From NCBI GenBank assembly GCA_033297205.1, contig MU859063.1:62001-126000 (forward strand): a stretch of 64,000 nt of DNA. The letters are read 5' to 3'. How positions within the stretch are numbered: the first letter of the stretch is position 1; the number at the start of each line of letters is the position of its first letter. This stretch comes from Pseudoneurospora amorphoporcata. Taxonomy: Eukaryota; Ascomycota; Sordariomycetes; Sordariales; Sordariaceae. The position numbers and the translations under genes were made by a program. Below, in pieces: positions 32,402-44,396 of the stretch. A model generated the notes under the pieces. It was not told where the DNA came from, did no database searches, and saw only the letters and a list, made by a program, of their open reading frames with translations.

Positions 32402-35400
32402 ATGGATTCTCGGGATTGGACCCAGGCAAGTCGTCCTTCTCCCTCCAGGTCCTCGCTCAACGAGACCGGCGTCTGGCTAACACTTGTCTTGTTCTCTACT
32501 CCCAGCTGGGCTGTGTTGCCTACCCGTCGCCAATCCACCCAGATTACCATGCCGGACCCGCGTCGACGATAGCCTTCGACAACCAAGATGAGCTGCTATG
32601 GATAGGCACCCAGAAGGGCTTTGCCGGCTCCTTCATCGGCCGCGAGCTCAAGCGATTCACTGCCTTCCGAATACACCCCGAAACCGACGGTCCGCTCCGC
32701 CAGTTCCTCTTCGTCGACAAGGGCGTCATCTTCCTCGGAAGCCGGAGCGTCTACATGGCCGCGCGCAGTGGCGTGCCCATCTGGAGCATCCGGCACGAGT
32801 CCATGCAGGATCTGCGCGCCATGTCCTTCACTAGCAAGGGCACGTCCGAGATCCTCGTGGCCGGCTGGCAGAACAAGATGTTGGTCATCGACGTTAACAA
32901 GGGCGAGGTCGTCAAGGAGCTGCCGACACAGGACCACTACTCCTTCCTCAAGATGAGCCGGTACATTTGCGCGGCGACGAATAAGGGCACTGTCAACATA
33001 TTGGACCCTATCAACTTTACCATCAAGAAGCAATGGCAGGCCCACGGCGCCTTCATCAACGATCTGGACACGTCCAACGACTTTATCGTCACATGCGGTG
33101 GCTCACACAGGCAGACACACAACACCCCGGCTATACTAGACCCTTACGTCAAGGTGTTTGACTTGAAGAACATGAGCGCCATGAACCCGGTGCCGTTTGC
33201 GCCATTGGCCGCTCACGTCAGGATGCACCCCAGGATGTTGACGACGGCTATTGTCGTCAACCAGGCGGGCCAGATTCATGTGACGGATCTGTTGAACCCG
33301 AGCAACAGCCAGGTCTGCTACACGCAACCTCAGGGCGTGGTGCTGCATTTTGACGTGTCGAGAACCGGAGAAGGAAAGGCGCTTGCCGATAACAAACACA
33401 ACACTTACATCTGGGGCTCGCCGAACAAGATCCAGTTTACCGAGATAGGAATCCCGCCTAGGTTGCCGGACCCTCCTCAGCCGTCGTTGTTGCCGCCAGA
33501 CCCAGACATGTTGGACGAGCTACCCCTGAGCCGCATTGGCCTGCCTTTCTACCGAGAGCAGCTCTTCTCAGCCTTGCCGCCGGACATCATCTCCGACGTG
33601 GGTGCGCCTCCGCAGCAGGTCGATCAAAATATCTTGAGCACCTTAACCAAGACCGAGTGGGGATACATTGGCCCCAACAAGATGGGCTTGCAGAGAAATC
33701 AGTATATCGATACCCGGTCGACTATGAAGACTTGCAACACGATACGAGCGCCAAAGTTCTTAAGTGAAAAGGCGCGCGAGGCACAGGCAGCCTCGGAAGA
33801 TAACAGCCACCTTGTTACGACCGAGACAGCAGTGACGACTCCGATTAACGATCACTGGAGTCTGAGGCCGGAGGCGCCGGCGGAATATAGGATATGTGAG
33901 ATCAAGTATAGCAAGTTTGGTGTGGATGATTTTGACTTTGGGTAAGTGGGCGTATCACGGATTGCTTCCGGATGGCATGCTAACTCGGGCCACAGCTTCT
34001 TCAACAACACCCAGTACCCCGGCTTGGAGAACAACATAACAAACTCCTATGCCAACTCCCTACTGCAGGTCATGCATTACACCCCTCTGTTGCGGAACAT
34101 GGCACTTCAGCACGCTGCTACGGCCTGTCTAGCTGATCCATGTCTGTTATGCGAGCTGGGTTATATTTTTGACATGCTGCAGAAAGGTGAAGGGCCTTCT
34201 TGCCATGCTACTAACATGCTCAGAGCTCTTAATCATACCAGTAACGCCGCCGTTAGTGGTGTCCTCGAAGAGAACGCTAAAGACAAGAACCCCAGCACGC
34301 TGGTTAAGAACCTCACCATGTTCCTTTTCGACAAGATCGGCCAGGACTACAAGGGCACCCCTCCGATTTCGACCGAACTTGAGAGAACTCTGTTCAAGCT
34401 TAACCAGCCTCCGAACCCGCCTGATCTAGTCAAGAAAATGCTAGAGACTGACGCGAGGTATCAGATCAAGTGTATGCACTGTCAGCACGTCAGCCCAAGG
34501 ACGGCAACAACATTTGTCAACAAGCTCTCCTACCCGGCAGCGAAGCCGAACATCCGCGGTATGAAGGCACAACGCATCACCTTCTCGCAAGTGCTCAAGG
34601 CCGGACTCGAGAACGAGGCTGTAAACAAGGGTTATTGCACCAAGTGTCAGCGCTACCAAAACCTCGACCAGCGCAAGATCATCTTCAACATCCCGGCTGT
34701 TTTGGCGCTGTGCACAGAGATCACCACTGCTGAGCATCGCAAACTGTGGTCTACCCCCGGATGGCTGCCTGAGGAGATTGGTATCATAGTCGACCAGGGC
34801 CATGTTTACTGCTATGAAGGGGATGACCTCAAATTGCATCTCAACAGGGGGATACATAACATTACGGTGTACTCGCTGGTGGGTACGGTGGTTAATGTTG
34901 AGACGAAGAGTCCGTCGAAGAGCCATTTGGTGGCTACTGTTAATGTTGGACGTGCGGAGCCGGAGTCTAAGGGTCAGGATCGCTGGCACTTGTTCAACGA
35001 CTTTTCAGTACGAAGCATTTCCAAGGTTGAGGCCCTCACTTTCAATAGCGCTTGGAAGATGCCGGTCGTCGTCATGTTCCAAGTCAAGGCAGCCAACCAT
35101 CGCTTTAACATGGATTGGAAGACACGTCTGGATACCTCCGTCCTCTTCAGAGATAATAACCCACACGCCCTCAAGACATACGAGTTGCTCGACCGGGAGA
35201 CAGAGATCCCCGGTCCCGACACTGTCATCGCGATTGATACGGAATTTATTCGACTTAAGGAGAGAGAGATCCATATCGACGAAGACGGGAAATCCAAAAC
35301 CATTCGACCCATATCGCACGCCATTGCGCGTGCCTCGGTCGTGCGGGGCGAAGGCGCCAAAGAAGGCGTCGCGTTCATTGATGATTATATCCACATCAAA

Positions 35401-36489
35401 GAGACTATCGTCGACTACCTCACTGAATGGTCCGGTATTACACCTACTGACTTGGACCCTATCAACTCTCAGCGCAATCTGGTGTCTCCCAAAACCGCTT
35501 ACAAGAAACTATGGGTCCTCGTCAACTTGGGCTGCAAGTTCCTCGGCCACGGCCTCAGCCAAGATTTCCGCGTCATCAATATCCAAGTGCCTAGGAATCA
35601 GGTTATCGATACCTCTATCATCTTCATGAAGCCACCTTCTCAGCGCAAGATCTCGCTCGCTTTCTTGGCTTGGTACCTGTTGAAGGAAGACATCCAGCAG
35701 AACACCCACGACTCTATCGAAGACGCCCAAACAGCGCTGAAGCTGTACAGGAAGTACGAAGAGTTTACGGCTAACGGAAGTTTCCACGATGTCCTGGAAG
35801 CTCTCTACAAAAAGGGCAAAACACTCAACTTCAAGCCACCACGAATTTCCACCGGCGCAGCCAAGGACGTGGGTTTCGGGACAGTCCACCGCGTCAGCAC
35901 CCCTCCCGTCCCCGCACCCGGAACGTCCGAAGGAACTTTCGAAATCCCCAGCTCGACAACCACAACAACAACAACAACAACAACCGGTAGCGTCTTCTCC
36001 GCCACAGGCGGCGTGGGAACGGGAGGAAGTGCAAGCGCGAGCAGTAGTATGCCCTCCACCCCCGTCAGGAAACCCATCGGTCTCGGCGGACCGTTCGCCG
36101 TTGCCGCCCCTGGTTTCACGAAGCCAAGCTCAGTTTCTAGCGTTGATACTGCCCTCGGTGCTAGTGCTGCCGGCGCGGGAATCACAGCGACAGCGGCAGG
36201 AACGGGAACAACGACGGGTGCTGCTGCTGCTGGATACGGTGGCTACGGAACTGATGGAGCGTATTGGGGCGGTCCGAATGATATGGCCCCTACGAGCATG
36301 GCGGGAAGATCGTCGGCGTTTATTCCTGCGAAGCTACCGCCGGGACCGCCGGAGGCGAGGTTTATCCCTTACAGACCGCAGGTGCTGGCTGCGGAAAGGG
36401 AGGCGGCGGCGGCCGCTAGTAATGATGTTGGCGCTGGTGATGAGGGTGGTGATGGTGGTTATGGTGCGGAACAGGGGAAGCAAGAGTAG
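32402..36489 (+). CDS. PAN2: PAN2, PAB-dependent poly(A) nuclease catalytic subunit
   Basis: Catalytic subunit of the PAN2-PAN3 deadenylase that trims poly(A) tails bound by PAB1. Exons 32402-32425 (MDSRDWTQ), 32506-33941 and 33996-36489 give 1317 residues to TAG. Intron 1 starts with GC, the only donor that keeps the frame into LGCVAYPSPIHPD. Order: N-terminal WD40 domain (VAYPSPIHPD to about residue 350), a linker, an inactive ubiquitin-hydrolase-like domain (NNTQYPGLENNITNSYANSL, with CxxC pairs CMHC and CTKC), and the DEDD exonuclease with DTEFIRL, HGLSQDF and HDSIEDAQ. The remaining C-terminus is a low-complexity Thr/Ser/Gly/Ala-rich tail including about eleven Thr. After the TAG the frame stays open (separate entry). 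Confidence 0.95.
32426..32505 (+). other. GC-AG intron in PAN2
   Basis: An 80-base intron with donor CAG|GCAAGT, branch site GGCTAAC (about 32475) and acceptor CCCAG at 32505. No GT donor in the first exon restores the frame, whereas the GC donor gives the conserved PAN2 start. Also note that the first exon is just 24 bases. Confidence 0.8.
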
Positions 36490-37050
36490 AATGGTTCTTC
36501 TCCTGTTGTTGTTGGTGGTGGGAAAGAGGGGAAGAAGCAGAAAAAACGGCTAGTGTTGCGTACTGCTCATAGCCGTGAGAAAACTGCCGATGAGGAAATA
36601 ACAAAGAAGGGTTGGAAGGCAATTCCTGTTACAGCTTCATTTCCTGCTGTTGGTGTTACTCCTCCTCCGCCTCCTCCTCCCTCTTCTCCTCCTCCACTTC
36701 CTCCTCCTGATCTTGTCGGCGAGGCATTTGACGATGATGGATTGCGATGGCAACATCAATATCTTCCCTTTGCTGCTGATGATGAGCAGGACCTTGTTGC
36801 TGCTGACTTTGGGGTCACTGGTTTTGAGCATTCTTCTTCTGCTGTCGATGAAGGTTATTCTTCTCCTGCAGCTGCCACAGATGAGGAACAGGGGAAGCAA
36901 GGAGAAGCCTCTGCTCCTGCTCCTTCTCCTGCTCCTGCTGTAGCAGCAGCGCCTTAGGAGGGCTGGAAAAAGGCAAAGAAATCCGGAAATGTCAAGGAGC
37001 AGTATAAAGCGGGTCCCGCTTATAAGCAGTTTAAGCAGCCATGGCCATAA
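36487..37050 (+). other. In-frame extension beyond TAG of PAN2
   Basis: After TAG at 36487-36489 the PAN2 frame stays open for 155 codons, reaches a second TAG (36955-36957), then 30 more codons to TAA (37048-37050). The extension starts NGSSPVVVGGGKEGKKQKKR, contains KKGWKAIPVTASFPAVGV, a Pro run, FDDDGLRWQHQYLPFAADDE, another EEQGKQGEA resembling the EQGKQE just before the first stop, and the end KQFKQPWP. The first TAG lies in the loop (36481-36496) of an 11-bp stem (36470-36480 with 36497-36507, one G-U pair). The second lies in a tetraloop (36955-36958) of a bulged 7-bp stem (36947-36954 with 36959-36965). Could be 3' UTR, but length and composition argue for coding potential. Confidence 0.55.
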
Positions 37051-38505
37051 TAACAGGCCTTTTTTTTTTGTTGGTTGTGGCTGGTCACTGTTGGGGTGGT
37101 GGTAGCATACTGACGTACCCAGGAAGAAGCATGAAGCGAAGCGCGCGGATAGAGTATGTTGAGGTGGTAGCATAGGTTAAAAACATGCAGCGTACGGATA
37201 GAAGTATGGATATTCCCAGCGGTAGATAGGTCTAGGGTGGTTGTTACTAGAGTAACGATGAATTGATTAAAAAGCAAAGATAGTTGATATGTTTGGGGCT
37301 AGACCTAGTGAGTTAGGTGACACTTGGGATGGTGACGGGGAAGATGAAGTGATGTGTCGTGGTTGCCGCTACTAACCATCTGCAATTCCGTCCCGTGACA
37401 TCGAGCATGTAGTCTTGATTCCATTGCTTCACTTTCGTCCTTCGTCACACTTCCTCGCAGACAACATACACGGCACTTATCTCGCCGTTTTTTTACGAAA
37501 GGGATTTTGTTTACGTCTCATTTTGTGGCATTCGTGGCCAACCCAACCCCCAAGTGCTGTATTTTATTCCCATCCAGGCGGGGCCCTCTTTATTTGTGAT
37601 TATTCTTCTTCCTACAAACATCCATCAAATCTTTCTCCGGAACAATGCTTCTCCTTCTCTTTAACTACGACCAAGCATTTTTTGCGGAGTTGGACGTATA
37701 TTCAAAATGCTTGCCTCGACACAGTTGTCCAGCATTTCTTTCCTTGACCTCTCCTCTATACAGGTACTGTTTATAATTTTCCTTTCCTAACTTTTGTCAA
37801 CTTTTCATTCAACTAACCGCCGCCCGCTCAAGTATTTCGGTGTCAGCATGATCATCCTACCGGCGAGTCTCGGGAAACTCGGAAAAGATGACGGGAGGCG
37901 AGGGTGGCAACGCACTCAGGGTTAAAGGTCTGGGCTGGCCAGGGGAGGTGCATCGACGGCCACGTATACAGGTATAGCTGAACGCAAATCGCAGGCCTGG
38001 TCTCCAGCCCAGCTCAGCGTTGCCGGACCGCAGTGCTTGGGAGAGGCGCTGGCGGGATGAAATCCAGCCCAGTTCGTTCGTGGCAGTTCCTTTCCCGTCT
38101 GACTGAAATGTTGGCCCGGCGAGTACATTTAACCGCAGCTTGGTTGTAAGTGAATCTTTCCAACATTTTTTCCTGTCCTGTCTTGGTTCTCTTTGTCAAT
38201 GTTCCTACCTGCCTGTGCCTGCCTCGCTTGCTTGCGTTGTTAGTACCTAATCAGGGAGTGTCCAAAACTGGATCCTGCACATGTGGAATGCATCCTGAGG
38301 CACGAGGAGCAAGATGAATCTTGCAGCAGGCCGACATACCTCGCAGCAGCATCACAGTTGCAAGAACTCAGACCTGTGGCTGTGCCAATATTCGAAACAA
38401 TGGTTTGTCACAAGAGTGTCTCTATGCGTTAGGGTTATCAGTCATCGCCAGCCGGAATCAAGCGCTCGCAGGGCGGGCACGATTTATTGAATAAATGCGA
38501 GTGTT
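37051..38505. other. Intergenic region
   Basis: About 1.4 kb after PAN2 without a supportable gene. It includes short T-rich and A-rich stretches. Frames of up to 110 codons lack features. Confidence 0.5.
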
Positions 38506-38532
38506 ATGGGGAGAAGGAGACCAATGTTGGGC

Positions 38533-38692
38533 CACGATACATACCTTGACAAAGGCACAAAACAACAACTTCAACCAGTCCACGATACAGACTTCAATAA
38601 CACCCACGCACGTACTTTAATAGGCCATCATACGGACTTCAACAAGGCCGTCATAAAAAGTTCGACAAGGCCACTATACGAACTGCAACCGT
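38533..38692. repeat. Degenerate 23-bp tandem repeat, about seven units
   Basis: Successive units of 22-24 bases follow the pattern CACGATACGGACTTCAACAAGGC with many substitutions; clear ones start at 38533, 38581, 38626 and 38649. The period not being a multiple of three and the divergence between units suggest an old, non-coding array, although a 74-codon frame happens to cross it. Confidence 0.7.
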
Positions 38693-39118
38693 CTTCGACC
38701 GATATCTCGTTACTCTCATCACAAGCATAGGCATTACCACATACTCGTCGTTCATTCCTCATTCCAACGAGGGCAAATCTGATCTCGGAAACTTTATTTT
38801 GGTAGTCAAATCCAACTGAGCACATCCTACAACTACAGTAAGTACCACACATCACCGAGAACTCCGAAGAACCCCAAGGACTCCAAGAACCACCACCTAC
38901 ACTTGGTACCACTCACAAAAATCTGGTATGGCCCCATCATCTGCACCATATGAGGGGTCACCTGTATGGGCCATGAAGAAAATAACGTCGAAAATGTCTC
39001 TTTTACGGGAGCCAAAAGCCGACATGGAATCTGTGGCCACAAAGTCAGAAACTCGGGTGTGGTGTCCAAGCATGCATGGTACGGCAACACAACCCAACGG
39101 GTCCCTATGAGCTCAACA

Positions 39119-39588
39119 TCATGATCTATACCACCAATGTCCCTAAAGACTTCAACTTAGCAGCAAAATGGTGGCTGCCTTCTCCCGCTCCTTCCTCGAC
39201 AGATTATCACCCGCCGCCACTACCGCAGCAAACACGAGTGCCGCATCAGGACAAAAAGGAGCTTCCCAGACTTCTGAAGACTGTTCCTCGCGATACAGAG
39301 ACCAGAAAGCCCAAGACGACTGGCCTTTCGGCTCAGTACACTTACATCACTCACAAGCCCTGGGCGGTAATTGCTTCTGTCTTGGACGATGACTTGGGAA
39401 AGGGGGAGGATGAGTCTGAGAAGGAGCATCCCATGGACAGTCTGAACATAACGGACATGGTCGGATATGAAGGATTGGAGAAACCAACCACGACGTCTTC
39501 TTCCAGTCCACATCAACAACATAGTCACCGCCACTCATCTATTCCACTACATTCTTTGGGAGAACCACGAACAGCACGCCATCTCTAG
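39119..39588 (+). CDS. Possible orphan gene, Pro/Ser/His-rich
   Basis: The frame from about 39119 (MIYTTNVPKDFN) or the in-frame ATG at 39076 runs to TAG at 39588, 156-170 residues. It has a coherent middle part (KKELPRLLKTVPRDTETRKP, AQYTYITHKPWAVIASVLDD) and a Ser/His-rich end. No family is recognised, no intron evidence supports it and the alternative frame at 39168 is also open for 74 codons. It could be an orphan gene or chance. Confidence 0.25.
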
Positions 39589-39679
39589 ACACTTTTTTTC
39601 TGAGGCCCAGCATTCCTTTGGGTAGCCGTCAGGAGCAACGTACCAACGCTCAAAAGATTCGACTTTCATTCAGTACATA

Positions 39680-40231
39680 ATGGGCGCAGCCAAGTCGTAC
39701 GGTCGGAAAAGGCCTGACTTTCCACGACACTCGAAGAGCGTCAGCACAAACACAACGCAGACCAAACTCGGCAGTCAAGGCCGCCATCCAGTGTCTCTTC
39801 AAGAATACTGTCTTATCGGAATTCTTCTCGTTTTAGTCCTTGGTGCACTTTACCGCAAAGCTAGCAAAGTCAGCAAAGCCAACAGATCGAAGATAAAGAA
39901 GAAGAAGAAGAAGAAGAAGCCTGGTCTTACTCTAAAATCACGGACCAGTACGATACTGAACAAGGCTGATCTTGTTAAACATTTGCAGACTCGGAACGGT
40001 ACAAAGCTGGACGAGGAGCCTGATCTTGCTCAAGAAGAATTACGGAACGATATGAGCACCATGACCGACACCAAACTCGAAGGCCAGGGTCGATATCTTC
40101 CCCTGTTTCTCCACGAATATCATCTTCCCATATTTATCCACGAATACCTTCTCGTTGCCATCTACCTCACATTGATCATCGGTGGACTATCTCGCTTGCT
40201 GGAAGTTTTTCTCCCGGTTTTCATCCGCTAG
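39680..40231 (+). CDS. Possible orphan membrane protein with internal duplication
   Basis: A 183-codon frame starting MGAAKSYGRKRPDFPRHSKS and ending at TAG. Two halves resemble each other: QTKLGSQGRHPVSLQEY followed by a hydrophobic helix (LIGILLVLVLGALYRKASKV), and DTKLEGQGRYLPLFLHEY followed by a second helix (LLVAIYLTLIIGGLSRLLEV). Between them are a run of eight or nine Lys and a charged linker. Such a duplicated linker-plus-helix layout is unlikely by chance, so I consider the frame likely coding, but no family is recognised. It lies in a gene-poor region with low C-ending codon bias. Confidence 0.45.
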   Translation: MGAAKSYGRKRPDFPRHSKSVSTNTTQTKLGSQGRHPVSLQEYCLIGILLVLVLGALYRKASKVSKANRSKIKKKKKKKKPGLTLKSRTSTILNKADLVKHLQTRNGTKLDEEPDLAQEELRNDMSTMTDTKLEGQGRYLPLFLHEYHLPIFIHEYLLVAIYLTLIIGGLSRLLEVFLPVFIR

Positions 40232-41416
40232 TCCAGTCTATCTCGTCCCTGTTATTGTCGACTTGGTCAGCTTCCTCCGTGCCAGGCAGACCTTGTTACT
40301 TCGAGTCCATATGTCTTTGACAAGCATCACATCATCAGCAACATCCAACATTCGAAACAACCCCACACGCTGTCATTAATCAGCAACCATGGCTTGCCCT
40401 GCAACCAGAAGCGGCCCGTACCTTTAAACTTGGGAGTGTCGTTTTACTTGGGAACAACATGATTACATCAGCGAAAGGACTTTGAGCGAGCGGATCAATT
40501 TAATAACTTACATAGATAGGTATAAATAGGCCATTTCCAAGATCGGAACCACCCGAAAGAAACAAGAGAAAGGGACTAAAAAAGACGACTGCTGCGGCGA
40601 CCGGTCAGTGCACACCAACCTTGGGAGACTGGGTCACAATCTCAAACTCAAAACTCGGCCGAACTCGAACTCGAACTCGACACATGTACGATCACCGACT
40701 AACAAAAAGTTTCGCCAGCCAGTCATGGTTATGGACCTTCTCCCTCTTATCCTCCTTGGAGTCCTTCTCCTCCCATTCTTTCTCCTCAGCAGTCGCCGAC
40801 AAGCAGGAGAGTACCGAATGGAAACGATGTACTTTGTTCTTCTCATGGCCCTGCTGCCCTCGATCTGCTGGCATTTATATGAGAATGTTCAACTCCTTCC
40901 TTCGTTGTCTTCCACTTTGTACCTGTAGTCTTTTTGGTTCTTTGGGTCGGCATCTCTGTCCCTTGACGGGTGGGATTCTGTAGGAAGAGACGCCGGGAGA
41001 TGGAATTTGGACGTGGCCCCGGCCGGTGGGGCTTATCACTTTTGAGAGTCTGAGGATCTTGAGAACAAGTGACTACAAGTAGGAGGACTCAGAGGGACTA
41101 AGACGAGGGACCGCAAAAAGAAAAGGGAAGTCAGGTCTACAGCGGCAATATATCACGAAACGCGCCGGGGTCTAGCAGGCAGGAAGCGACAAACAGAAAA
41201 AGAAAACGACAAGCAGTGAGTGATGATGGAAACATACCTACCTTAAGGAATGGGGTAAGTCTGAAGTTTTGAGCTTGAAAGACAAGTGCAAACAACAAAA
41301 TACGCAACAACCCAAATGAGCTAGCTAGCTGTACAACGTATAAATCAAATTAGTTTACTACCTAGGGCACCTTTGGAATCATTCACTCCAAAGAAGTAGG
41401 TCAAAGAAAAATTTAT
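40232..41416. other. Intergenic region with small hydrophobic frame
   Basis: No firm gene. A 106-codon frame at 40608-40928 (+) includes VMDLLPLILLGVLLLPFFLL and a second hydrophobic stretch, so it could encode a two-helix peptide, but there is no other support. Confidence 0.4.
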
Positions 41417-44396
41417 TTAATACTCCCCATCAACCACCTCCGAGCCGGCTTCCCCCTCCTTCCACCTCTCCGTCTTTTCCCTATCCATCCTCTCCCACTC
41501 GTCCCAAAATTTCGCATCCTCATAATAACTAGGCGGCAGGTCCTGGGTGCTTGTCCCCCAAGTTTTACTTTCGTCCGGTCCAACCACCAATTCTAACAGC
41601 CCCCCTTTCTCGAAAAACTTGTGCGTGATCCAATTCCTGGTATATCTCTTCCCGTTCAACTTGGCGGACTGGATATAAACGGGTTTCCCACTGCCGTCTC
41701 CTTGCATTTCTCCATCGAAATTGACAGTCCTAATAACCGCCCACTTTGCCTTCTTGGAGTCACGAGAAGACATAGGTCCGGAAGAAGAAGAAGAAAGGGC
41801 CTTGAGATCCATCCCTGCCCTAACCTTGACCTCCCTAAAGAACGGCGGGACAATCAAATAAACATCCTGTCCCGCCACGGGGAAAACCCCCAGCCCCATC
41901 CCCCACGTGGTAAACGCGCCCATGGCACAGTCGTCGTTTCCCGGAATCCCGTTGACGCTCGCGTTGAACATGCTGGGGACATAACTTCTCAGCCACTTGG
42001 AACTCAATCCCGGTCGGCCCGCGTAATGGAACTGAAACACGGTCAGAAAAGATTGCTCGTTGCCCATGTACGCGATCCCGCTCTCGTGATAATACTCTAG
42101 TCTTTCCACAAAGGTCTGGGCGCCGCCCATGAGGGAAATCAAAGTGGACATGGATTGGGGTGCGTAAAAGGAGTAAAGCCAGGGGGAACCTTCGTAGACG
42201 TCGAGAGACGTGTCGTAGTAGCATGAGTGCTGGTTTTGGATCGGAGAGCAGGTCCGCGTGGGGTGGTACCGGAATGTGCCTGAAAGGGTGCGTGGTTGGA
42301 GGAAGCCGACGAAGGGGGATTGTAGGATGTAGCCCGGCACCGAAGTGTTTTGGCCGGAGATAGGGGTGTCTTGTTCTTGGGGGGAGTAGGGGGATGAGGA
42401 GCGGTCCCGAAAGAGGTCCTTCGCGGTGGGGTTCCAGTAGTTGCGCCAGTTGGCGCCGCGATGGTGGTATTTGGTAATGTCGGAGGTGAGGGAGGTCCAG
42501 GGGGTCGGGGTTGAGATGTTGGGGTGGTATTGTTGTATGTCGGATGAGGATGAGGATGAGGACGAAGGAGCAGCACCGCCAAGGAGTGAAGGCGATTTGG
42601 AGAGACCATGGGCAAGAAGGGAGATGCAAAAGTCGTTGTAGGCGTATTCGACGCCGCGGGAAATGGAACGAGAAGCGGGACCGGTGCCGTTCTTGTCGAC
42701 GTCGTTCAAGGGAATGTAGCCACGCTCGTGCCAGGAGACGAGGTTGCCACGGCCGGAGAGACCCCAGTCTTGGGGCTCAATTTCAGCGTCGGAGAGAACA
42801 GCTTCGTAGGCGGTCTTCCAGTCGATGTCGGCTGTGAGGCCCTTGATGAAGGCGTCGGCAATCACTACGTCTGCGTTGGAGCCGCCTTGGGTGTAGCCTT
42901 TGCAGAAGGACATGCGACAGTCGGGAAGTTTCCCTTCGTGTCTGTAGATATCGATCAAGGCTCTGATCATCTCGGCTTGGGCCTTGGGGTCGATGACGGT
43001 CAAGAGGGGATGTTGGGCTCTGAAGGAGTCCCAGATGCAGTAGAACCTAGGTAGCACTTCGTTAGTACTCCCTCCTCTTTTCCTTGGGAAAGTAGGTATG
43101 AACTCACGAGTCAAAGTACGGTTCACTCGAATTCCACAGCGGATTCTCGCCCGTATAATTCTGCGGACTCAACAACGTCCTATACAACCCACTCCAGAAC
43201 GTAGCCTGCAACTCCTCGCTTGTCCCACGCGCATCCACCCTCACCACATCTAACTTCTCCCTCCACGCCTCTCTCGCATCTTTCTCGACTCTCTCAAAAT
43301 CCCAATCCTCTCCAATCTCCTGCTCCGCATTCTCACACGCCTTATCCACCGAAATAAACGACACACCCACTCTTGCCAAAATCAAATCTTCAGAGTCTGG
43401 CCTCTCAAACTGGATCCAAGCCCCCGCCGACCCTGTCGGGATCTGATACCCCGACCCAACGCCCCCAAGGAACTGTTTCGCGTCCGTGGCATTATTTGAC
43501 ACGAACGTGCCCGTCTTCCTGATCTTGGCGCCCTTGAAGTCCGCGCAGAAAAAGGCGTGGTAATGCCCTGCACCGAAAGAAGGCATGTACCGCCCGTCAC
43601 CCACGATCCGGCCTGTTTCGGGATAGACTTGGATCCCGCCCATGGAGCGGCTATTCATCAAGTCTACCAAATCAACCAGGATCAGCGGGCTGTAGGGCGC
43701 CACGCCCTTGGCGAAGTGCAGCTTTTCCGTCCCTGGAAAAGAAAAGCGGTAGAGGACAGCGTGGTGGGTAGTTGTCATCTCGGCCCTGACGCCGTTGGTG
43801 ATGTTTACCGTGAAGTACCCCGGCGAAGCATACACGGAGCCAGGGACGCGGTTTAGCGGTCGGTCATGAAGGGAGAAATCGCACTTGGTGTAGTCGTCGT
43901 CTATGCAGCCCGGGTGAACAAACAAGGGAAAGTTCCCCAGCGAGGGCTGACCGCCCGTGCCCGAGTCGTGCATGTGCGAGAAGCCGGTGATGGGGTTGTC
44001 GTCGGACACGAACCCGGCGGCGTTCTCGGCGGGCGAGGCCACGTCGGCCACGGCTTTGGCCATGCCGTAGGGCAGGGTGGCGCCGGGGAAGACGTGGCCG
44101 CCGTTGGTGGTGCCGATTAGGGGGTCGATAAATTGCAGAATGTCGTTGACATGGTGGTTGTTAGTGGCAGTTCCTGAATTTGGGTAGTGTTCGCTCCCAT
44201 AGGGACCGGCGACGTCAGGTGAGAAGAGGAAGAAGAGGAGGGTTTGGCTGGGGGTGATGAGTTTGAAGAGGACGAAGATGGCGATGGCGAGTAAGAGGGC
44301 GACGAGGAGAGCCCTTCTTTTTCTTGGGACACTCGCGAAGCGAACGGGGAGTTTGGCCGCCGCTTTGCGGTAGGGCGAGTCGTCGTGTATCGCCAT
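41417..44396 (-). CDS. GH92 alpha-1,2-mannosidase, membrane-anchored
   Basis: Calcium-dependent exo-mannosidase of glycoside hydrolase family 92. Minus-strand exons 44396-43108 and 43046-41417 give 972 residues with TAA; an ATG five codons upstream (44411) is an alternative start. A basic cytosolic tail is followed by one helix at about residues 27-45 (ALLVALLLAIAIFVLFKLI), so it is probably a type II secretory-pathway membrane protein. The N-terminal domain starts FIDPLIGTTNGGHVFPGATLP, with MHDSGTGGQPSLGNFP. The catalytic (alpha/alpha)6 domain includes FYCIWDSFRAQHPLL, the CKGYTQGGSNADV stretch and the GNDDCAMGAF metal/acid motif. A Ser run (SSSSSSSSD) interrupts it around residue 650. Many Asn-x-Ser/Thr sites support secretion. 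Confidence 0.93.
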
